A stretch of DNA of 64,000 nt from Haloferax profundi (GTDB lineage: Archaea > Halobacteriota > Halobacteria > Halobacteriales > Haloferacaceae): positions 1 to 64,000 of the forward strand of contig NZ_LOPV01000091.1 of the NCBI RefSeq assembly GCF_001469865.1. Reading direction: 5' to 3'. The position numbers and the translations under genes are program-made. Positions 8,329 through 16,847 of the stretch are shown here, in pieces. The notes below the pieces were generated by a model, which saw only the letters and a list, made by a program, of their open reading frames with translations, was not told the origin of the DNA and searched no databases. The stretch's first letter is position 1, and each line of letters opens with the position of its first letter.

Positions 8329-9603
8329 TCATCCACTGAAACAACGACTGCCGAGCGTGAGTCCACAGGATTCGAAACACAGCAGTTCTCCCCTGCCGAG
8401 TGCCAGATAGGCCGCGCCGTCGACGACGGCCAGCCCAGCGGTGTCAGGTGACCCCGGAATCCGTCCAGACCCTCGGCTCTCCCCTGTCGACCGGTCGAGC
8501 GCGTAGAGATAGTTCGGCGACTCCGGTTCGTTCGCCCGTTCGGCGACGACGTAGACGTTCGGTCCCGCGACCACTGGCGTCCAACTGAGCGAGACGACCG
8601 GTGTCGGGCCGAACGACCAGACGAGTTCACCGGTGTCCAGTCGTCTCGCGACGAGGGTCCTCTCGGTGACGTAGTAGACGAGTCCACCCGCGACGGCGAG
8701 TCCCGACTCGGTCCGTCTGCTCACCGGTTTTCGCCACAGAAGGTCGAGCGTCCGACGGTGGATTGCCGCGATAGATTCTGGGTCGCCGGCGAGTGGGACG
8801 AACACCGTGTCGCCTGCGATGGTCACAGGCCCGTCGACTGGGAGCGAGACGGCCCACTCCTGTGCTCCGGTTCTGATATCCAGCGCGACGAGTCCCGAGT
8901 CGCCGCCGACGAACGGGACGTAGACCGTCCCCTCGCTGGCAGAGAGTGTCCACGGAACCTTTCGGGCGTTGAAGCCTGCACGCCACCGTGGGCGGCCGTT
9001 CTCGGCGTCGACAGCGACGACACCCGCGGGTGGCGTCCGGTCGCCGAACGTCGCCGTCAGGGCCATCCCGTCGGAGACAACCGGCGGTGCGACGACCGGA
9101 TACGACTGCTCTGTCGTGGGGATGGGATGGGTCCACCTTCGTTCACCGTCGGTCGTCAGCACGTGCAGTCCCTCGAACGTTCGCACGTAGAGGCGTCCAT
9201 CGGCTACGACCATCGAGTCGTGGTGGTAGGCAATCTGGTCGAGGGGAGCGACCGAGACGGTGGTCTGCCAGCGTTCCTCGCCCGTTGCCGCGTCGAACGC
9301 GGAGACGACCGACTCGTGTTCACCGTCTGGTCCGCCCCGCGTGTGAAAGTAGTAGACCTGCCCGTCGGCGACGACTGGCGTACTCGTCGGGTAGGCGTCG
9401 AACACGTCCGCACGCCACGCGACGGTGAGGTTTCCAGTCGGGCCGTCGACGGGTGAGAACCCGGTTCGCGCGTCGTCGAACCCGCGCCGCGACCACGTCC
9501 CCTCGTAGGTTGGGGGGTCGCCGCCTGAAAGGCACCCGGCGGTCGCCGAGAGTGCAGAGACGCCCACAGTGGCGAGGAACTGGCGACGGGATGGACCAGA
9601 CAC
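8329..9603 (-). CDS. PQQ-binding-like beta-propeller lipoprotein
   Basis: A 424-aa secreted lipoprotein. The Tat motif SRRQFLATVG is followed by a hydrophobic stretch and the lipobox TAGC, predicting export in folded form and lipid anchoring. The rest is a repeated WD/PQQ-type blade pattern: for example TGEERWQTTVS, DGERRWTHPI, NGRPRWRAGF, TGAQEWAVSL and TGELVWSFGP, with a glycine-tryptophan spacing of roughly 45 residues. No catalytic Asp/Glu set of the alcohol dehydrogenases is evident, so a scaffold or binding role is more likely. The start is GTG, supported by a CTTTT element 30 nt upstream. Confidence 0.85.
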   Translation of the reverse strand: MSGPSRRQFLATVGVSALSATAGCLSGGDPPTYEGTWSRRGFDDARTGFSPVDGPTGNLTVAWRADVFDAYPTSTPVVADGQVYYFHTRGGPDGEHESVVSAFDAATGEERWQTTVSVAPLDQIAYHHDSMVVADGRLYVRTFEGLHVLTTDGERRWTHPIPTTEQSYPVVAPPVVSDGMALTATFGDRTPPAGVVAVDAENGRPRWRAGFNARKVPWTLSASEGTVYVPFVGGDSGLVALDIRTGAQEWAVSLPVDGPVTIAGDTVFVPLAGDPESIAAIHRRTLDLLWRKPVSRRTESGLAVAGGLVYYVTERTLVARRLDTGELVWSFGPTPVVSLSWTPVVAGPNVYVVAERANEPESPNYLYALDRSTGESRGSGRIPGSPDTAGLAVVDGAAYLALGRGELLCFESCGLTLGSRCFSG

Positions 9604-9732
9604 GTCATAGAGGTAGGGTGTCCAGCGAGAAAAGAGTCAGTCGTGGACTCACCGGCACACCACCTCGGCACCGACTCCCACGCGGACGAGGAGAAAGGCG
9701 GCTTTTTACGGCCTGACGGGCTAGCGGCCAGC

Positions 9733-10389
9733 ATGAGCCTACCCGACGCCGGCGAACGCGTCCCTCTCCCCTGTCCGTCGTGTTCGCCCGACGAACCCAC
9801 CGTCCACGAGGTACTGAAACCCGGCGGTCACTCGACCGTCCGCTGTACCGAGTGCGGTCAGGTCCACAAAGAGAAAGTAGAGATTCCCGACGAAATCGAC
9901 ATGGACGTCGTCGTCTCGCAAGACGGGTCGTCCGTCTCGACCACCGTCTCCGCGCCCAAAGAGGCGGACATCGCCCTCGGCGAAGAGTTCATCGTCGACA
10001 CCCCCGAAGCGATTCAACTCGTCCGCATCACAGGTATCGAAGTCGGCCCCGACGAACGCGTCGACGAAGCACTCGTCGAGGACGTACAGACGGTCTGGAC
10101 CCGCGTCGTCGACAACGTCGCGGTGAACGTCACCGTCCACCCGAAAGACGGCAAGCGCGAGGAGACGCGCAGCATCACCGTCAACGTCCCCGGCGACTAC
10201 GAGTTCGTCGTCGGCGAGACCGAGTCGTTCGGTGACGAAGAGGTCAAAATCGAAGGCCTCGTCGTCCGTGCCGACGCTCCCGAGTACCGACACGGCAAAC
10301 TCGACCACCCCGGAGACATGGTCTACGCGAAGGATGCCAAGCGTGTCTACGCCCGCGACCAGACCTCCACGGCGTGGTCTGCCTGGTAA
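9733..10389 (+). CDS. HVO_0476-type zinc finger protein
   Basis: A 218-aa protein with an N-terminal zinc ribbon formed by CPSC near residue 15 and CTEC near residue 40. A beta-rich domain of about 160 residues follows with repeated KREETRSITVNVPG-like strands. I recall this as a haloarchaeal family named after H. volcanii HVO_0476; its function is not established. The zinc ribbon suggests nucleic-acid or protein binding, which is inference. The start at 9733 is supported by a TTTTT element 30 nt upstream (9703-9707). The next gene, a methyltransferase, follows on the same strand 72 bp later with its own T-rich element. Confidence 0.82.
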   Translation: MSLPDAGERVPLPCPSCSPDEPTVHEVLKPGGHSTVRCTECGQVHKEKVEIPDEIDMDVVVSQDGSSVSTTVSAPKEADIALGEEFIVDTPEAIQLVRITGIEVGPDERVDEALVEDVQTVWTRVVDNVAVNVTVHPKDGKREETRSITVNVPGDYEFVVGETESFGDEEVKIEGLVVRADAPEYRHGKLDHPGDMVYAKDAKRVYARDQTSTAWSAW

Positions 10390-10461
10390 GGCGACGGGAT
10401 AGCGTCCGCACTGCAGTTCTCACGGAACGACTTTTTTTCCTCCCACCCCGTCGGTTCGGAC

Positions 10462-11400
10462 ATGCCGACGCGCGACCGGTCGCAGTCCTCTGTCGAATCA
10501 CTCGCACTCCTCTGGGCCGCCCGCGAGAGCGGCGTCATCGACGCACTCACCACCAGCGCGGGAACCGCCGAGGCCGTCGCCGAGCGTACCGGTATCGACC
10601 TCCGAGCGGCGCGAATCACCGTCGAAGCACTCGCTTCGATGGGGTTCATCAAACGCGTTGGCGACGAGTACGAGATAACGAATCGGGCGCTCGGGTTCCT
10701 CGCCAAGCGCGACGTTCGGTCTATCGGTCGCCTCCCGCACGCGCTCGACTACTTCTCGCTGTACACCGACCTCCCGCAGACGATGGCGACGGGGGACGCG
10801 CCCGACTTCCCCAACGAGTGGGTTCGGAATCGACTGGGGGCGCACGACGCCACCGACGAGTCAGTGGTCCGGGCCTGTGTGACCGCGGCAGTTCGCGAGG
10901 AACCCGATGCGACCCGTGTTCTCGACCTCGCCGGCGCGTCGGGCGTCTTCGCTCGCGAGTTCGTCGAACGCGGGTACGACGTGACGTTCGTCGACGACCC
11001 CGAGACGGTCGACGTCGTCCGACCGTTGCTCTCGCGGGCAGGTGTGAACGTCGTCGCGGGAGACCCGACCAATCCGCCCGTCAGTGGTTTCGACCTCGTT
11101 TTCGTGGGCGACGCGTTCGCCGGAAGAGACGCAGAGGAAGCGGTCCTGCTGGTCGAAGGTGCACACGACGCTCTCGAACCCGGAGGGACTGCCGTGTTCG
11201 TGGACGCCCTCTACGGGCAATGTTCGACGGCAGCGACGACGAGGCGTGCAGTCGATGCACTGGCACTCGGCCGCGGCGACTTGTACGACGAAGCGACGGT
11301 CCTGTCGTGGACCGAATCGGCAGGATTCGACCGGCAGATGACTCAAGACGTTCCGGGAACCGACGTGCAGGCGATTATCGCCGAACGTGCGGTTGATTAG
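10462..11400 (+). CDS. Winged-helix plus class I SAM methyltransferase
   Basis: A 312-aa protein with two parts. Residues 10-80 form a winged helix like the dimerisation domain of O-methyltransferases, seen in SVESLALLWAARESGVIDAL and the turn TGIDLRAARITVEALASMG. Residues about 140-250 carry a Rossmann methyltransferase fold with RVLDLAGASGVFAREF as SAM-binding motif I and VTFVDD as the acidic end of strand 2. Homologues act on small-molecule hydroxyls, but some haloarchaeal relatives may be regulators; the substrate is unknown. A T7 run at 10432-10438 sits 30 nt before the start. The isoaspartate methyltransferase gene follows 21 bp downstream. Confidence 0.82.
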   Translation: MPTRDRSQSSVESLALLWAARESGVIDALTTSAGTAEAVAERTGIDLRAARITVEALASMGFIKRVGDEYEITNRALGFLAKRDVRSIGRLPHALDYFSLYTDLPQTMATGDAPDFPNEWVRNRLGAHDATDESVVRACVTAAVREEPDATRVLDLAGASGVFAREFVERGYDVTFVDDPETVDVVRPLLSRAGVNVVAGDPTNPPVSGFDLVFVGDAFAGRDAEEAVLLVEGAHDALEPGGTAVFVDALYGQCSTAATTRRAVDALALGRGDLYDEATVLSWTESAGFDRQMTQDVPGTDVQAIIAERAVD

Positions 11401-11421
11401 TGACCACCACCGAACGCTGGT

Positions 11422-12156
11422 ATGGACAACTCGGTGCTGCGCCACGACATGGTCGACGGGTTAGAAGAATCCCTCGACCAGTTCCCCGACGCGCTCAGCG
11501 TCGCGATGCGCAGCGTCCCGCGACACGAGTTCGTCACCGACGGACCCTACCAAAATCGCCCGACTGAGCATCGACAGACGAACACGACGATTCTCGCGCC
11601 GACGGCAGTCGCTCGACTCCTGTCGGCACTCGCCGTCGAACCGGACGACGAGGTTCTCGTCGTCGGCGCTGGCGTCGGCTACACGGCCGCCGTCCTCGCC
11701 GAAATCGTCGGCGACTCGAACGTCCACGCGGTGGACATCACCCGGACCCTCGTCTACGAGGCCCGCCAGAACCTCCAGCGTGCGGGGTACGGTGGTGTGC
11801 TCGTAGACTGCCGCGACGGCGCAGACGGCCTTCCGGAGTACGCGCCGTTCGACCGCATCCTCGTCGAAGCCTCGGCGGTCAACCCGCCGCGTCGTCTCCT
11901 CGCGCAACTCGCCGACGACGGCCGACTCGTCATGCCGATGGGCGTGGGCGAACAGACCCTCGTCGCCATCGAAGACGGGAACGTCGCCGAGAAGTTCGGC
12001 CCAATCGCATTTAAACCGTTACTCGTCGACGGCGAGCAGACCGGCAGCATCGTCCGAAATCGGACGAAGCGTGAAGACCCAGAGTACGAAGGCCGCGGGT
12101 GGCACGCCGGCCACGGATGGGAACAAGACTGGATAGACTGGGGAACGCAGCGCTGA
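11422..12156 (+). CDS. pcm: Protein-L-isoaspartate O-methyltransferase
   Basis: A 244-aa repair enzyme that methylates isoaspartyl residues in aged proteins with SAM, allowing their return to aspartate. Family motifs are the N-terminal RHEFV in VPRHEFVTDGPYQNRP, the SAM motif VLVVGAGVGYTAAVLAEIVG, VHAVDITRTLVYEARQNL and the post-motif YAPFDRILVEAS. It is a little longer than the bacterial protein of about 210 aa. It follows the winged-helix methyltransferase with a 21-bp gap, and a TTGATTA element overlaps the end of that gene 30 nt before this start, so it may also be transcribed alone. Confidence 0.9.
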   Translation: MDNSVLRHDMVDGLEESLDQFPDALSVAMRSVPRHEFVTDGPYQNRPTEHRQTNTTILAPTAVARLLSALAVEPDDEVLVVGAGVGYTAAVLAEIVGDSNVHAVDITRTLVYEARQNLQRAGYGGVLVDCRDGADGLPEYAPFDRILVEASAVNPPRRLLAQLADDGRLVMPMGVGEQTLVAIEDGNVAEKFGPIAFKPLLVDGEQTGSIVRNRTKREDPEYEGRGWHAGHGWEQDWIDWGTQR

Positions 12157-12190
12157 CTCGGGAGAGCGACGCCGAGACGGGCGGAGCCGA

Positions 12191-12397
12191 CTACTGAGCT
12201 TTACCTTCGAGGTAGCCGACTCTGAGTGCCTGAACCACCGTCACGAGTGTCCAGACTGCGAGTGCAGCGAACGCCGACCCGAGGAGAAGTGGGGCAGAGG
12301 CGAACCCGGTCGCGACGAGGTAGATGACCAGTGTGAGCGCGAGGAACCGGCCGATTGGTTCGTCTTCGCCGGGGAGGAGGTACGTCAGGCGGGACAT
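12191..12397 (-). CDS. Small two-helix membrane protein
   Basis: A 68-aa protein of unknown function. It has a soluble start with MSRLTYLLPGEDEPIG, then two membrane segments at about residues 18-36 and 38-58, ending in the basic-acidic tail RVGYLEGKAQ. The start at 12397 is chosen over a longer frame to 12463 because the extra residues look non-coding. It converges with pcm and is divergent from the DUF2892-like gene. Confidence 0.65.
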   Translation of the reverse strand: MSRLTYLLPGEDEPIGRFLALTLVIYLVATGFASAPLLLGSAFAALAVWTLVTVVQALRVGYLEGKAQ

Positions 12398-12501
12398 ACT
12401 GCGTCCATCACAATCGGCGAACAAAACGGTGTCGTCGGTCAAACACGTCTCGCCGACAGACACTCACGGTTCCTTTATTCCGGGAACCTGCGCCACAGAC
12501 T

Positions 12502-12816
12502 ATGGGACTGGATGACATAGATATGTCTGGTGTATCACTCATGGAGAAGAACGTCGGCGGATACGACCGCATCGCTCGATTCATCGTCGGACCAGTCCTC
12601 ATCATCGTCGGCGCAGCAGCGCTCGCTGGATTCCTGACGATTGCAACAGGCACACTCGGACTCGTCGTCGCAGGTGCCGCACTCCTCGTCGGCGCAGTGC
12701 TGACGACGACTGCGGTGACGCAGAAATGCCCGCTCAACAACGCACTCGGCTTCAACACCTACAAAGGTGCGACGAAGACCGAACCAGAGACCACGGGCAA
12801 AGCCCGGGTACAGTAA
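12502..12816 (+). CDS. DUF2892/YgaP-like membrane protein
   Basis: A 104-aa protein with the inner-membrane fold found at the end of YgaP rhodaneses and in stand-alone DUF2892 proteins. The hallmark start MEKNVGGYDRIARFIVGPVL is at residue 14, two hydrophobic helices follow, and a conserved cysteine occurs in TAVTQKCPLNNALGFNT. Such proteins are linked to sulfur or cyanide handling in bacteria, but here there is no rhodanese nearby. Start at 12502 gives a 13-residue lead before the conserved part; ATG 12541 is the alternative. A TTTATT element at about 12475 fits the first start. Confidence 0.8.
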   Translation: MGLDDIDMSGVSLMEKNVGGYDRIARFIVGPVLIIVGAAALAGFLTIATGTLGLVVAGAALLVGAVLTTTAVTQKCPLNNALGFNTYKGATKTEPETTGKARVQ

Positions 12817-12831
12817 TCTTTTCTTCGGCCG

Positions 12832-13935
12832 TCAGGTCTTGAGACCGCTGCCCGTCAGCGGAACGACCACGTCGTCGTCTTCGTCGATGACGCCCGAGAT
12901 GCGCAGTTCACGGAGCGCGGCGGGTGCGACGGCGCAGGTGGGTTCGGTGTAGAACCCGTGGCGGTGGAGTCTGTCGAGTTCGTCTTCGACTGCGTCGGCC
13001 GACAGCGCGATAGCGTCGCCGTCAGTCTCGTCGAGTGCCTCGTGAATCTCCGACTCGCGGACGGGGTCGAGAATCTGGATACCGTCGGCGACGTCGTTCG
13101 TCTCGGTCGGGGTTCGGTGGCGGGCCTCCGCGATTGGAGCGTAGCCAGCGGCCTGTGCGCCGTAGAGGCGCGGCATACTGTCTATCCACCCCGCGTCGTA
13201 CAGGGTTTGGAAGCCACGGTAGGCACCGAGGAAGAGCGTCCCGTGTCCGAGTGGTGTGACGACGGCGTCGGGTGCACTCCAGTCTCGCTGCGCGGCGAGT
13301 TCGTACGCGAACGTCGCCGTCCCCGCGAAGAACGCGGGGTTCCAGGCGTGGCTCGCGTACCACGCGTCGTTCGCCTCGACGGCCTCGACGCAGGCGTCGG
13401 TCACGTCCTGTCTGTCGCCTTCGATACGGACGGGTTTCGCGCCGGCGCGTTCGATAGCGCGCAGTTTCGAGGGCTTCACCGACGCGGGAACGTAGATTTC
13501 GGCGTCGATGCCGGCGCGTGCGGCGTAGGTGGCGATGGCGGCACCGGCGTTCCCCGAGGAGTCTTCGACGACGCGGTCCACGTCGAGTTCGTGGGCCAGT
13601 GAGAGCGTCGTCGTCGCCCCGCGGTCTTTGAACGACCCGGTCGGAAAGACGTACTCCAGTTTGAACGAGGCGTCCCACTCGGGTGCCTCGACGAGGGGAG
13701 TCATACCTTCACCGAGCGTCGCGTGCGGGTCCGTCGGGAGAAAGTCGTCGAACGCCCAGAGGCCACGACGGAAGTCGAGTTCGGCGTCTTCGGGCGTCGC
13801 TACCGAGGGAACGAAGTCGGCCGCGAAGTCGAGCGGTTCGCCACAGGTACACCGCCAGCGCCACTGGTCGAAGGTCGACCCACAGTCGGGACAGTCGAGA
13901 CGGAGGTGAGACGGGAGGGGATTGCTCGTTGTCAT
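12832..13935 (-). CDS. thrC: Threonine synthase-like PLP enzyme
   Basis: A 367-aa fold type II PLP enzyme. Threonine synthase converts O-phosphohomoserine to threonine. Features in order are an N-terminal zinc ribbon (CPDCGSTFDQW...CTCGEPL), the PLP lysine in FPTGSFKDRGAT, the phosphate-binding DSSGNAGAAIATYAARAG and the C-terminal PLTGSGLKT. Haloarchaea often carry more than one thrC-like gene, and some paralogues may act on other hydroxy amino acids, so the exact substrate is less certain than the family. It is 6 bp downstream of the aspartoacylase-like gene on the same strand and converges with the DUF2892 gene. Confidence 0.85.
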   Translation of the reverse strand: MTTSNPLPSHLRLDCPDCGSTFDQWRWRCTCGEPLDFAADFVPSVATPEDAELDFRRGLWAFDDFLPTDPHATLGEGMTPLVEAPEWDASFKLEYVFPTGSFKDRGATTTLSLAHELDVDRVVEDSSGNAGAAIATYAARAGIDAEIYVPASVKPSKLRAIERAGAKPVRIEGDRQDVTDACVEAVEANDAWYASHAWNPAFFAGTATFAYELAAQRDWSAPDAVVTPLGHGTLFLGAYRGFQTLYDAGWIDSMPRLYGAQAAGYAPIAEARHRTPTETNDVADGIQILDPVRESEIHEALDETDGDAIALSADAVEDELDRLHRHGFYTEPTCAVAPAALRELRISGVIDEDDDVVVPLTGSGLKT

Positions 13936-13941
13936 CGTCAG

Positions 13942-14898
13942 TTAGTACGTGTCGATGTCGATGCCGACCGAACAGACGTATTCGCCACTCGCGACCTGCG
14001 GCAGTCGTCGGGTGCGCCAGAAGATACCGGCGTGGTCGGCGGTGACGCGGGCTTTGAGTTGGCCGAACACGTCGGTGACTTCGAAGAGCACGTCGCCCGA
14101 CGAGACTCTCTCGCCGAGGTCACGCTTGAAGCGGACGAGACCGCCGGCGGGCGACCCGTACTGGTCGAATCCGCGGGCGCGAGTCTGCGCTTGGAGTTCG
14201 ACGTCGCCGTCGACGAACCCGTATCCGCGCAGGACGTTGTGGACGCCTTCGACGCCCTTGCGGATGCTCTCTTCGTCCCATCCAACACAGCCTCCGAGTT
14301 CGGGGTCGATGGTCGGAATCCCGGCGTCTGGGCCAGCACGGGCGAGTTGGCCATCGGGGCCCTTCTGGTCGAGGACGTAGCCACACCCGAAGGTCTTGGC
14401 GAGACGGAGACACTTGGCGTGCATCCGGTGGTGGCGACCACAGCGCACGCGGACCTCGTTTATCATCCGACTGGTCGACCCCTGGTGGAGGTCCAAGATG
14501 AGGTCGGCGCGCCGGGCGGCCTGAAACGTCGCGGCCGCGATGCGCTCTGACGAAGTCCCACGTTCGTCGCCGGGGTACGCGCGGTTCATCTTCGTATCGT
14601 CGATGGGGTTGCGGTGCTGGGCGACTTGGAACGCGTGGTAGTTCACGATACCGACGACGAGAATCGCGCCGGAGAGTTCCGCAGGGTCGATTTGTGGGAC
14701 GACACGCTGGATGACGCCGACGCCGTTGAGTTCGTCGCCGTCCGAGGCGGCCTGCATGTAGAGCGTCTTTCCGGACGACGCGCCGTTGATGACGGCGACA
14801 GGCAGGCCGACGGACCCGCCGTCGCGCGATTCACCCACCTCAAGGCGGCCCACGTCCATCTCCCCGGGGGCCGCACTCGCCGTTCCCAAGGTAATCAT
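13942..14898 (-). CDS. Aspartoacylase/succinylglutamate desuccinylase family protein
   Basis: A 318-aa zinc carboxypeptidase-fold protein of the AstE/AspA group, which hydrolyses N-acyl amino acids or related amides. The central DLHQGSTSR carries the third zinc-ligand His and ERIAAATFQAARRADLILDLH is typical. The first zinc motif, usually HGDE, reads DGDE in QAASDGDELNGVG (about residues 51-63), so one ligand is Asp instead of His. The C-terminal domain has the beta-barrel lipoyl-like strand pattern GVRFKRDLGERVSSGDVLFEV (shortened here). It is followed closely by thrC, possibly one operon. Substrate unknown; a CoA/N-acyl or cobamide-unrelated role cannot be excluded. Confidence 0.8.
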   Translation of the reverse strand: MITLGTASAAPGEMDVGRLEVGESRDGGSVGLPVAVINGASSGKTLYMQAASDGDELNGVGVIQRVVPQIDPAELSGAILVVGIVNYHAFQVAQHRNPIDDTKMNRAYPGDERGTSSERIAAATFQAARRADLILDLHQGSTSRMINEVRVRCGRHHRMHAKCLRLAKTFGCGYVLDQKGPDGQLARAGPDAGIPTIDPELGGCVGWDEESIRKGVEGVHNVLRGYGFVDGDVELQAQTRARGFDQYGSPAGGLVRFKRDLGERVSSGDVLFEVTDVFGQLKARVTADHAGIFWRTRRLPQVASGEYVCSVGIDIDTY

Positions 14899-15023
14899 AT
14901 CGCGAAACTCGGACCCACCTCCCTTTAGGGGTTCGGTCCGGCGAGTATCGCCACGTCCCCGGCGAGTGGTCGAGACGTCGAAAAAGCGGTGCCGCTTTGG
15001 TCACCGGGTCGTAACTGGCGAAT

Positions 15024-15314
15024 GTGACAGACGACGTTCCCGAACGACCGCCGGCCGGCGGACTCGTCCAGGCGCTCGACGTGCCGCGAAACGCCGCCAT
15101 CGGTGCCGTCGTCGGCCTCGGACTCGCCGTCGTGGCCTATCTGTTCCGCGTGCTGGAACTGTTCGGTCCGTTCGCGGGCACGCGCGAGTATCCCGTCCTC
15201 GGGCCGGAAGGCTGGTTCCTCATCCTCGCGTTCGTGCTCGCGTCGGCGACGGCACTTCTCGTGGCGACGGTGCTGACGCTCGTGTCGGCGTATCGACTGA
15301 GCAAAACACTCTGA
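15024..15314 (+). CDS. Small haloarchaeal membrane protein
   Basis: A 96-aa protein starting with GTG. After a 25-residue hydrophilic lead there are two membrane segments, about residues 26-48 (AIGAVVGLGLAVVAYLFRVL) and 66-90, separated by a short loop. No family function is recognised. It converges with the PhoU-TrkA_C gene, whose stop is 6 bp from this stop codon, and is divergent from the aspartoacylase-like gene. Confidence 0.7.
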   Translation: MTDDVPERPPAGGLVQALDVPRNAAIGAVVGLGLAVVAYLFRVLELFGPFAGTREYPVLGPEGWFLILAFVLASATALLVATVLTLVSAYRLSKTL

Positions 15315-15320
15315 CTCTAC

Positions 15321-16529
15321 TTACTCGTCGAACTCGCGTTCGTCGCCGACGAGTTCTCCGAGTCGTTCTGCCCCGGCGCGCGTCCCCTTGGCGATTATCA
15401 AGTCGCGGTCGTGGAGTCGGGTGGTCGGCCCCGGTGAGACGACCCACTCGTTGTTGCCGGCGCGGCGAACCGCGATGACGCGCATTCCGGTCTCGGTCTT
15501 GACGCGACGGTCGCCGAGCGTCGAGTTCGCGAGGACGCTCCCGGGCGCGACGCGCAGGCGGATGATGACCTCGTCGGACTCTTTGACTGCCGCGGCGACG
15601 ACTGGGTGTGCGTCGATGCCGCGGAGGACTCCCTCGGCGATTTCGAGGGCTGCGTCGCTTATCATCTCCGTCGCACTGGCGAGTTGGACGAGGCCACGGA
15701 GGGAGACGGGGTCTTCGACGCGACTCGCCGCGCGGAGCGTCCACGCCTCGAAGCGCGACTTCAGCGCGTCGACCTCCGCTTCGAGTTCTTCGACTTCTTC
15801 GGCGACACCTTCGCTATCGAAGAGGACCGCGCCGTACGCGAGGTCGACGGCGAGTTCGCTCATGTCCTTCATCAGGACGATGGAGTCGACGGCGCGTTCG
15901 AGGTCTTCGATGGTCGATTCTTCGACCTCGGGTGGGTCGTACGGCGCTCCCGTCGCCGCCTCGTGGACGGTTCGGAGACCCTCGTCGCGGCCGCGGAGGA
16001 GAAGGACGTCGTCCGCGCGGAGGGTAGTCTCGTGGTCCGGGTTGGTCACCCACTCGCCCGCGCGGTGGATAGCGACGACCCGGACACCCGTCTCCGTCTC
16101 CATGTTGATGTCGCCGAGTGACCGGCCGACGTAGGGCGAATTCGGCGTGAGTTCACAGCGAATCGTCGTCTCGACGGCCTCGGGGAGAGCGGCGCGGATG
16201 GCGTCGGGCAGGCCGATATCTTCGATGACGACCTTCGCGATGTCGCCCGCAGCGTCCGAAATTTTCTCCGCAGCGCCGACGACACCGAGGACGGGAGACA
16301 GCTCTTCTGCGTCTTCGGGACTCCGCGCGGCCATCATCAGACTCATGCGTGCTTGCAGTTGCAGGATGTCCATCCGCTCTTCGAGGTCCAGCACCTCGGC
16401 CGCGAGTTCGTCGTTCCCGTGGAGGACAGACGAGTACGAGAGGTCGATGAGTAACTCCGCCGTATCTTTCATCTCTGCGAGTACGGCCTTCACACTCACA
16501 GGTTCGTACTCGACGTCCTCCGGATTCAT
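15321..16529 (-). CDS. Tandem PhoU-TrkA_C potassium-channel regulatory protein
   Basis: A 402-aa soluble protein made of two copies of the same unit, each a PhoU-like helical bundle followed by a TrkA_C (RCK_C) ligand domain. Copy 1 has KAVLAEMKDTAELLIDLSYS and NSPYVGRSLGDINMETETG. Copy 2 has DSIVLMKDMSELAVDLAYGA and GSVLANSTLGDRRVKTETG. Such proteins gate or tune potassium or other ion transport by binding nucleotides. No channel gene is adjacent. The start at 16529 (MNPEDVEYEPVSVK) is chosen over a frame to 16583. Confidence 0.88.
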   Translation of the reverse strand: MNPEDVEYEPVSVKAVLAEMKDTAELLIDLSYSSVLHGNDELAAEVLDLEERMDILQLQARMSLMMAARSPEDAEELSPVLGVVGAAEKISDAAGDIAKVVIEDIGLPDAIRAALPEAVETTIRCELTPNSPYVGRSLGDINMETETGVRVVAIHRAGEWVTNPDHETTLRADDVLLLRGRDEGLRTVHEAATGAPYDPPEVEESTIEDLERAVDSIVLMKDMSELAVDLAYGAVLFDSEGVAEEVEELEAEVDALKSRFEAWTLRAASRVEDPVSLRGLVQLASATEMISDAALEIAEGVLRGIDAHPVVAAAVKESDEVIIRLRVAPGSVLANSTLGDRRVKTETGMRVIAVRRAGNNEWVVSPGPTTRLHDRDLIIAKGTRAGAERLGELVGDEREFDE

Positions 16530-16817
16530 GCGCCCGCCTTCACGACGTGACGGGAAAAGACTTGCCAGGAATATCGGTGCCACCGTTTCTCGACTAGTCT
16601 TACGTCGTCATCACATATGACATGGGCGGGCGACCGAGTCGCGCGCCACACAGAGACACGCCCGTGGCCGATGATGAGACAACCCCGTATAATGAGGGAA
16701 TAAATTACGACAACTGTCGAGAGTGCGTGTAGTCAGTCTGTGTGTTCAGAATCGCACGACAGCGCTCGTATCGTATGTGTATGCCGGTCGATAACATATG
16801 CAGGGAAACGATAACGC

Positions 16818-16823
16818 TTTTTT
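16818..16823 (+). promoter_or_regulatory. T-rich promoter element of citrate synthase
   Basis: A TTTTTT run inside GCTTTTTTGATA begins 30 nt before the ATG at 16848. The spacing fits a leaderless transcript and favours that start over an ATG at 16827. Confidence 0.55.
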
Positions 16824-16847
16824 GATATGGTAAGCAACGTTCCGGGT

